The position numbers and the translations under genes are program-made. 5,019 bases of DNA from Ruminococcaceae bacterium UBA5904 (lineage in GTDB: Bacteria > Bacillota > Clostridia > Oscillospirales > Acutalibacteraceae): positions 1 to 5,019 of the forward strand of contig DJEG01000092.1 of NCBI GenBank assembly GCA_002431305.1, read 5' to 3'. How positions within the stretch are numbered: position 1 is the first letter of the stretch; each line of letters starts with the position of its first letter. Below are positions 1 through 3,435 of the stretch, piece by piece. The notes under the pieces are model-generated. The model did no database searches. It was not told the DNA's origin and saw only the letters and a list, made by a program, of their open reading frames with translations.

Positions 1-570
1 CTCGACATTTCCGCACACTCTCGTATAGAAAAGCATGGGGTCGCTTATTTTATATGAATACACGCCCGAACAACGGATCGAAACGTCAATATCAAGTCCG
101 ATTTTAGAGTCAACGACTCTGAACGGAATGGGGTTGGGAGTACCGAATTTATTGTCGATAAGCTCTTTTGTATTAAAATAATAAACTCTCTGATCCTTAG
201 CCGTATCTCCGCCGTATGTAAAACGCTTGCCTATCAGAGCGAACGTCTTTTTAAGACTGTCGCCGAACGAACCCGAGAAAATGGTCGGTTCGGAGGAAGT
301 ATCGTACGTGTATTCGCCGGGTTCCGCACAGAATTCAACGACCTTGCCCTGCTCGACGATCATCATGCACTGACCGTCGGCTACGGCTATACCGGAACCG
401 TTTGAAATAATATTGTCGCTGCCCTTCGTGTTTGAAGAACGGCTCGTTGTTCTCTTCTGTCCTTTTGTGACAAGAACGTCCTTGTCCATGGAATCGCAAT
501 AGAAAAATTCTTTCCACTGATCGGCAAGTGTTCCGCCTAACGCGCCGATACCTGCTTTAATAAGACCCAT
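1..570 (-). CDS. SPFH/band-7 domain protein, YdjI-like (N-terminal 190 residues, runs off the left edge)
   Basis: This is the 5' part of a gene that is open to the left edge, with no stop in frame. It begins MGLIKAGIGALGGTLADQWK; a short Gly/Ala-rich start leading into LADQWKEFF is typical of the YdjI-like SPFH family (stomatin/prohibitin relatives, often with a C-terminal zinc ribbon). Further points seen are a basic Ser/Thr-rich linker (about residues 36-50), VADGQCMMIVEQGKVVEF (63-80), then PGEYTYD (84-90), which matches the start of the band-7 fold. Residues after about 160 (VDSKIGLDIDVSIRCSGVYS) fit the repeated beta strands of that fold. There is no signal peptide or clear membrane helix, so a peripheral or cytosolic scaffold is likely. 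In Bacillus the YdjI group is linked to membrane organisation and stress; function here is inferred. The start is supported by AGGGAG at 579-584, eight bases from the ATG. The C-terminal half and any zinc ribbon lie outside the window. Confidence 0.88.
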   Translation of the reverse strand, partial: MGLIKAGIGALGGTLADQWKEFFYCDSMDKDVLVTKGQKRTTSRSSNTKGSDNIISNGSGIAVADGQCMMIVEQGKVVEFCAEPGEYTYDTSSEPTIFSGSFGDSLKKTFALIGKRFTYGGDTAKDQRVYYFNTKELIDNKFGTPNPIPFRVVDSKIGLDIDVSIRCSGVYSYKISDPMLFYTRVCGNVE

Positions 571-612
571 AGTATATTCTCCCTGCTAAAATTTTTTTCA
601 GAGGAGTTACGC

Positions 613-621
613 ATTATAACA
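613..621 (-). promoter_or_regulatory. Extended -10 promoter for the SPFH gene
   Basis: Read on the minus strand the site is TGTTATAAT, a perfect TATAAT preceded by the TGn extension. No good -35 box lies 16-18 bases upstream, which is common for extended -10 promoters. Transcription would begin near 606, giving a leader of about 36 nt to the ATG at 570. It implies that the SPFH gene is transcribed separately from the upstream rhodanese-TtcA gene, although read-through is possible because the terminator between them is weak. Confidence 0.6.
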
Positions 622-625
622 AAAC

Positions 626-639
626 GCGGAGATAACCGC
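626..639 (-). terminator. Weak candidate terminator after the rhodanese-TtcA gene
   Basis: On the minus strand GCGG-TTATCT-CCGC forms a four-base-pair GC stem followed by GTTTTGTT. It lies about 50 bases after the stop codon at 688. The stem is short and the T tract is interrupted, so termination would be inefficient at best. It also overlaps the spacer upstream of the SPFH extended -10 box. No better terminator is visible between 571 and 687. Confidence 0.25.
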
Positions 640-687
640 CTGTTTTATGCAAAACGCTCTGCTGACTTTAAATTAATAATATAATCG

Positions 688-1815
688 TTATTTATCGTAA
701 TTATCGAGAAAGCTTATCTTCTTTCCGCCCATTTTATATGATATAACCGCCTCGGTGTTGACGTTTTCAACGCTTTTGAATATACGCGCCTCGACCTCGG
801 GATTCGTTTTTTTGAGCTGTTTTATAAGATTTTTCGCTTCTATTCTCTTTGAATGATTTTCTCCGTTACTGCAAGTCGTGCAAGTATCGGTAAATTTGCA
901 CGCGCACTGTATAAAATGCAGGTCGTTATAGTCGCGCCACGCCTTTATGTCGTCCTCTCTTATAAGATACATAGGACGTATAAGCTCCATGCCCTCGAAA
1001 TTCTGAGAGTGAAGTTTGGGCATCATTGTCTGAATCTGCGCGCCGTATATCATGCTCATGAGTATCGTCTCGATAACGTCGTCGTAATGGTGACCGAGCG
1101 CGATTTTGTTACATCCCATCTGTCTTGCGTAGTCGTATAAATGTCCGCGTCTCATTCTCGCGCAGAGATAGCACGGCGATTTTTCAACATTATAAACGGA
1201 GTCAAAAATATCGGATTCGAATATCTGAATCGGGATATTGAGCTTCTTCGCGTTTTCCTCGATAACCTTTCTGTTAGCAGGGCTGTAACCCGGATCCATT
1301 ACGAGGAATTTTACCTCGAACGGGAATTTATTATGTCTTTTAAGCTCCTGAAACAGCTTCGCGCACAGCATGGAATCCTTACCGCCCGAAATGCACACGG
1401 CTATACGGTCGCCCTCTTTTACAAGGTCGTATTCGTTAAGCGCCGCCGTAAAACGCTTCCATATCGTTTTTCTGAATTTGCGTTTTATGCTGTCCTCGGC
1501 TTTACGGCATATTTCGGCGTTGTCGTCTTTCGAAATTCTGTCGATAAGCCACGCGTTATACCCGCCCTTTAACGAGTAAACGTCGTAACCGTCCTCTCGT
1601 AATTCCTCGCACAAATCGAGCGTGATTTTACCGTGAGTACAGTATATAACGCTTTTTCTTTTGTCATTTTCGAGTTTGTCTCTGATATCGCAGATATCAA
1701 CTCTGACACAACCCGGAATCGCGCCGTACTGAACGTCGTGCTCGCTTCTGATATCATAAATCGCCGTATCATCGCCGAGGCTATTAAATTCTTCAATCGT
1801 TATTTCAGTATTCAT
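688..1815 (-). CDS. Rhodanese domain fused to TtcA-like PP-loop ATPase (putative tRNA sulfur-transfer enzyme)
   Basis: A 375-residue protein with two parts. Residues 1-95 are a rhodanese-like domain: YDIRSEHD near 20-27, the sulfur-carrying loop YCTHGKIT with candidate active Cys59, and the closing LKGGYNAWL (82-90). Residues about 110-345 are an adenine-nucleotide alpha-hydrolase (PP-loop) domain with SGGKDS (143-148), a MDPGYSP segment (173-179), CYLCARMRRGHLY (215-227) and ALGHHYDDVIET (239-250). The last two blocks closely resemble TtcA, which makes 2-thiocytidine at tRNA position 32 using ATP and a [4Fe-4S] cluster. Cys215 and Cys218 match the TtcA CxxC pair, and Cys304 probably the third cluster ligand; Cys306, Cys312 and Cys315 are additional. 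Inferred role: the rhodanese domain passes persulfide sulfur to the TtcA domain. The true substrate could differ, because Gram-positive TtcA-like proteins are less well studied. The start has AGAGGA at 1821-1826, five bases upstream, and a strong promoter. Confidence 0.88.
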   Translation of the reverse strand: MNTEITIEEFNSLGDDTAIYDIRSEHDVQYGAIPGCVRVDICDIRDKLENDKRKSVIYCTHGKITLDLCEELREDGYDVYSLKGGYNAWLIDRISKDDNAEICRKAEDSIKRKFRKTIWKRFTAALNEYDLVKEGDRIAVCISGGKDSMLCAKLFQELKRHNKFPFEVKFLVMDPGYSPANRKVIEENAKKLNIPIQIFESDIFDSVYNVEKSPCYLCARMRRGHLYDYARQMGCNKIALGHHYDDVIETILMSMIYGAQIQTMMPKLHSQNFEGMELIRPMYLIREDDIKAWRDYNDLHFIQCACKFTDTCTTCSNGENHSKRIEAKNLIKQLKKTNPEVEARIFKSVENVNTEAVISYKMGGKKISFLDNYDK

Positions 1816-1844
1816 TATATTCCTCTGATATTTAACTTATCTTA

Positions 1845-1873
1845 ATTATAAATTATAATCGGACTTTAGTCAA
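1845..1873 (-). promoter_or_regulatory. Sigma-A-type promoter for the rhodanese-TtcA gene
   Basis: On the minus strand TTGACT (1873-1868) is followed by a 17-base spacer and a perfect TATAAT (1850-1845). A second TATAAT lies inside the spacer, but only ten bases from the -35 box, so it is badly placed for this box. Transcription should start near 1838, about 22 bases before the ATG at 1815. The -35 box overlaps the end of the T-rich tract of the preceding operon's terminator, so one unit ends exactly where the next begins. Confidence 0.82.
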
Positions 1874-1904
1874 GAAGAAAGGAGCCGATGCTGTTATCGG
1901 CACC
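1872..1904 (-). terminator. Intrinsic terminator of the mntP-DUF2284 operon, overlapping the stop codon
   Basis: On the minus strand GCCGAT (1901-1896), loop AACAGC, ATCGGC (1889-1884) gives a perfect six-base-pair stem. It can be extended by GG/CC across a T-T mismatch and is followed by TTTCTTCTT (1880-1872). The T tract is interrupted by two C residues, so strength may be moderate. The DUF2284 stop codon TAA (1896-1894) sits at the stem-loop junction, so ribosomes finishing the gene would physically cover the hairpin. Confidence 0.72.
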
Positions 1905-2424
1905 ATAATATCATGGCAAAATATGTAATTGTGTTTTTTTCGTTATCGGTTTTCATACCTAACTTAACAGCCGTGTCCATGACGTTTATTCCGCACGCTT
2001 CTATCGGCATAACGGCTTTTTCGGGATATCTGCACGGCGAAAACGGGTATGTGCATTTAACGCATATATCGCACGCACCCCCGCCGAGCGCGGTTACTTT
2101 CAATCCGTCCGACATCATTTTATCCCTTATATTAATAAGCATATCACGGCTTTTTCCGCCGATTTGCAGCGCGAAATCAATATCCTCACTTGAATTTACA
2201 TGTCCGGCAACAGAAAACAGCACTGCGCCGTCATACCGCTTCAGTTTCTCTTTAATATCGTCAAGACTCCCCGCCCCCGGAGGGCATGTCCAGCACGTTC
2301 CGTATTTTGAGCAGAGATTTTCTTCGCACCAACCGCGGGTACGTTCATCGAATATTATGCCGTCAAAATCAAAGAATCTCATGTCGGTTATTTCGTCCGA
2401 ATTAAAATAATCTTTTATATCCAT
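1894..2424 (-). CDS. DUF2284 cysteine-rich predicted metal-binding protein, second gene of the mntP operon
   Basis: A 176-residue protein with ten cysteines, recognisable as DUF2284. Seen: an N-terminal cluster around RGWCEENLC (Cys33, Cys38) and YGTCWTCPP (Cys44, Cys47), then a ferredoxin-like series Cys118-xx-Cys121-xx-Cys124 and Cys131 in ACDICVKC...SPCRYP, then a conserved-looking IEACGINV (Cys144). The arrangement suggests iron-sulfur or zinc binding, but the family has no established function that I know of. There is no signal peptide or membrane helix, so it is probably cytosolic. Its ATG (2424-2422) overlaps the mntP stop TGA by one base (TGATG), and its only ribosome binding site candidate is GGGGG, 13 bases upstream. 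Translation is therefore probably coupled to mntP. It shares the Mn2+ riboswitch of mntP, which implies a role linked to manganese excess or metal homeostasis (inference). A cytosolic metal-handling or redox function is the best guess. Confidence 0.88.
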   Translation of the reverse strand: MDIKDYFNSDEITDMRFFDFDGIIFDERTRGWCEENLCSKYGTCWTCPPGAGSLDDIKEKLKRYDGAVLFSVAGHVNSSEDIDFALQIGGKSRDMLINIRDKMMSDGLKVTALGGGACDICVKCTYPFSPCRYPEKAVMPIEACGINVMDTAVKLGMKTDNEKNTITYFAMILWCR

Positions 2425-2993
2425 CAGAAATTGATAACCCCCAAATGCTCGAGCAGTATTTTTATACCTATTAATATAAGTATAACGCCTCCGGCGATTT
2501 CGGCCTTTGATTTGAATTTCAGTCCGAATACGCTTCCGATTTTAAGTCCCGCGGCGGAGAGTATGAACGTGGTAAGTCCGATAAACAAAACGGCGGCGGC
2601 TATATTAATATCGGGCAGAAGCGCGTACGTAATACCTACGGCAAGCGCGTCTATACTCGTCGCGACCGCAAGCAGAAGCATTGTTTTAAATGCAAACGAA
2701 GCGTTTACGTTCTCCTCCTCTTTCGAACATCCCTCTTTTATCATGTTCGCGCCGATAAGTCCGAGCAGAACGAACGCGACCCAGTGGTCAACGCTCGTTA
2801 TGTATTTTTCAAAAGCCGAGCCGAGCAGATAGCCGAGCGTGGGCATTAACGCCTGAAATCCGCCGAACCACGCGCCGATTATAAAATAGTGCTTTACCTT
2901 GGGCTTGCCCGTCGAAAGTCCCTTGCATATCGCGACGGCAAATGCGTCCATTGAAAGAGCGGCCGCTGTAAGAAAAAGCTCCCAGATACTCAT
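2424..2993 (-). CDS. mntP: Manganese efflux pump MntP
   Basis: A 189-residue membrane protein that exports Mn2+ across the cytoplasmic membrane. It has about six hydrophobic segments in two repeats. The first repeat starts with [14 protein letters not shown] (Asp16); the second contains [15 protein letters not shown] (Asp115). These paired acidic motifs are the family hallmark, and Asp16 and the second-repeat Asp correspond to residues important in E. coli MntP. Also visible are [14 protein letters not shown] (45-58), [17 protein letters not shown] (69-85) and a C-terminal [17 protein letters not shown] polar loop [12 protein letters not shown] (86-97) separates the two halves. I chose the ATG at 2993 rather than the in-frame ATG at 3059 for three reasons: GGAGG lies seven bases upstream; family members start with this helix; and the longer version would translate through the leader terminator and its T tract. 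It is first in the operon with DUF2284 and is preceded by a yybP-ykoY riboswitch, which independently supports the Mn2+ assignment. Confidence 0.95.
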   Translation of the reverse strand: MSIWELFLTAAALSMDAFAVAICKGLSTGKPKVKHYFIIGAWFGGFQALMPTLGYLLGSAFEKYITSVDHWVAFVLLGLIGANMIKEGCSKEEENVNASFAFKTMLLLAVATSIDALAVGITYALLPDINIAAAVLFIGLTTFILSAAGLKIGSVFGLKFKSKAEIAGGVILILIGIKILLEHLGVINF

Positions 2994-3000
2994 AATAAAT

Positions 3001-3005
3001 CCTCC
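3001..3005 (-). promoter_or_regulatory. Ribosome binding site that sets the mntP start
   Basis: GGAGG on the minus strand, seven bases from the ATG at 2993. It lies six bases beyond the T tract of the leader terminator, so it is present only in transcripts that read through. It favours the 189-residue MntP over the 211-residue reading. Confidence 0.88.
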
Positions 3006-3011
3006 GAAAAT

Positions 3012-3039
3012 AAAAAAAATCAGGCGACGCGCGCCCGAT
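3012..3039 (-). terminator. Intrinsic terminator in the mntP leader (riboswitch expression platform)
   Basis: On the minus strand ATCGGGCG (3039-3032), loop CGCGT, CGCCTGAT (3026-3019) forms an eight-base-pair stem with one G-U pair, directly followed by eight T residues (3019-3012). This is a strong canonical terminator placed just before the mntP ribosome binding site. With the aptamer upstream, it is the expected off-state structure. Mn2+ riboswitches of this family usually turn genes on, so bound Mn2+ should prevent this hairpin. Confidence 0.85.
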
Positions 3040-3064
3040 CTGATATCCCCCGGACGCAACGCTT

Positions 3065-3104
3065 ATAACAAAAGAGAGCCTTTGATATACAAAGAGATCC
3101 TTTG
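3065..3104 (-). repeat. Two tandem hairpin-forming 20-base repeats in the mntP leader
   Basis: Between the aptamer and the terminator, the minus strand carries two adjacent copies of a 20-base unit starting CAAAGG(A/C)TCTCTTT. Thirteen of the first fourteen bases match. Copy 1 (3104-3085) folds as CAAAG, loop GATCT, CTTTG. Copy 2 (3084-3065) folds similarly with a G-U pair or a bulged T. They may be spacer hairpins of the expression platform or pieces of an alternative fold. Confidence 0.6.
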
Positions 3105-3110
3105 CAAACG

Positions 3111-3197
3111 TCGAGTCTCGGCATTTAATTCAAGCCAGACGTAAAACCGTCAGCATGTTGACTTGAAACTTCACAATGAAGCTGTCTACTCCCTCAA
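3111..3197 (-). promoter_or_regulatory. yybP-ykoY Mn2+ riboswitch aptamer controlling mntP and DUF2284
   Basis: Read on the minus strand, the aptamer opens with GAGGGAGTAG (3195-3186), close to the conserved GGGGAGUAG of the yybP-ykoY class. It continues with GTCAACATGCTGACGG (3162-3147), which matches the conserved GUCAACAUG region, and ends with GCCGAGACTC (3122-3113), matching the conserved GAGAC-type 3' segment. The helices are consistent: closing stem TTGAG/CTCGA (3197-3193 with 3115-3111, one G-U), hairpin CTTCA-TTG-TGAAG, stem TTCAAG (3167-3162) with CTTGAA (3134-3129), and an inner hairpin GACG/CGTC. Known members bind Mn2+ and usually activate transcription or translation of exporters such as MntP. 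Its place just inside the predicted transcript start, with a terminator ahead of mntP, fits transcription-attenuation control. Confidence 0.88.
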
Positions 3198-3205
3198 ACA
3201 TATGG

Positions 3206-3227
3206 AATGTTAGTATAACATAACATT
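3206..3227. repeat. Inverted repeat over the mntP -10 box (possible operator)
   Basis: A perfect 7-8-7 dyad, AATGTTA (3206-3212) and TAACATT (3221-3227), is centred on the -10 hexamer at 3212-3217 of the mntP promoter. A dimeric repressor there would block RNA polymerase. The site is AT-rich, so chance is possible, and I do not recognise it as a known MntR or Fur box. Confidence 0.35.
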
Positions 3228-3240
3228 TTTACTGTGTCAA
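3212..3240 (-). promoter_or_regulatory. Near-consensus promoter of the mntP-DUF2284 operon
   Basis: On the minus strand a perfect TTGACA (3240-3235) is followed by a 17-base spacer ending in TGT and then TATACT (3217-3212). That is five of six -10 bases plus the TGn extension. Transcription should start near 3205, eight bases ahead of the aptamer's closing stem, which supports both calls. Such a strong promoter fits a gene held back mainly at the riboswitch. Confidence 0.88.
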
Positions 3241-3245
3241 CATTA

Positions 3246-3279
3246 TGCAATATTTTTGCAACATTTATTAATATTTTTG
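3246..3279. repeat. Phased A-tract repeat upstream of the mntP promoter (possible UP element)
   Basis: The ten-base repeat AATATTTTTG occurs at 3249-3258 and 3270-3279, exactly 21 bases (two helical turns) apart. Seen from the mntP promoter these are A-tracts about 48-52 and 69-73 bases upstream of the predicted start. The first falls where UP elements bind the RNA polymerase alpha subunit. The first copy is also part of the dyad TGCAA-TATTT-TTGCA (3246-3260). Confidence 0.4.
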
Positions 3280-3435
3280 AAACAAATATGTAATATTGAC
3301 GCAAAATCGGACTACTCTAAAATATCGTTTTTCAGGATGATGTTTTGATTATTATAAAATGATAATATTTAGACATGATAAACGATTTATATACTTATAA
3401 TATTGGAAATTTGTGCATATCGCGGAGGATTTAAT
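3280..3435 (+). other. AT-rich leader and promoter region of the AMP-binding gene
   Basis: No coding sequence is seen here. Apart from the promoter at 3296-3323, the stretch holds a possible RNA fold in the leader. ATCGTTT (3324-3330) can pair with AAACGAT (3380-3386), enclosing a small hairpin ATTATTAT-AAA-ATGATAAT (3348-3366, one G-U). A second -10-like TATAAT sits at 3396-3401 without a matching -35 box. The ribosome binding site is GGAGG at 3424-3428. The base composition makes weak pairings likely by chance, and I recognise no riboswitch class. Confidence 0.4.
3296..3323 (+). promoter_or_regulatory. Probable promoter of the AMP-binding (acyl-CoA synthetase-like) gene
   Basis: TTGACG (3296-3301), a 16-base spacer, and TAAAAT (3318-3323) each match five of six consensus bases. 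Transcription would begin near 3330, leaving a leader of about 105 nt before the ATG at 3436. It faces away from the mntP promoter, and the two -35 boxes are about 55 bases apart. The TATAAT at 3396-3401 is a weaker alternative. Confidence 0.55.

Noticed and set aside
335..517. 60-codon minus-strand frame inside the SPFH gene
   Set aside because: It is an alternative frame of the SPFH coding sequence, rich in Arg/His/Phe, with no ribosome binding site; the SPFH frame has family motifs and a promoter.
571..687. Hidden small gene or RNA between the rhodanese-TtcA and SPFH genes
   Set aside because: No start with a ribosome binding site or compact RNA fold is seen; the stretch is accounted for by a weak terminator, an extended -10 promoter and the SPFH ribosome binding site.
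853..1572. Plus-strand open frames of 95, 143 and 69 codons opposite the rhodanese-TtcA gene
   Set aside because: They overlap one another and the real gene, and show no family similarity or convincing start signals. They result from the host gene's codon bias.
1913..2410. Long open frame (165 codons) on the plus strand opposite DUF2284
   Set aside because: It lies entirely antisense to a gene with clear family motifs, has no good ribosome binding site, and its translation is low-complexity Ser/Pro/Ile-rich with no recognisable domain.
2899..3144. 81-codon plus-strand frame spanning the mntP leader
   Set aside because: It crosses the riboswitch, terminator and the 5' end of mntP on the opposite strand and has no start signal; the RNA elements explain this sequence better.
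3324..3386. Possible structured RNA or riboswitch in the leader of the AMP-binding gene
   Set aside because: A 7-base-pair outer stem and an AT-only inner hairpin can be drawn, but the region is so AT-rich that such pairings are expected, and no conserved riboswitch motif is visible.
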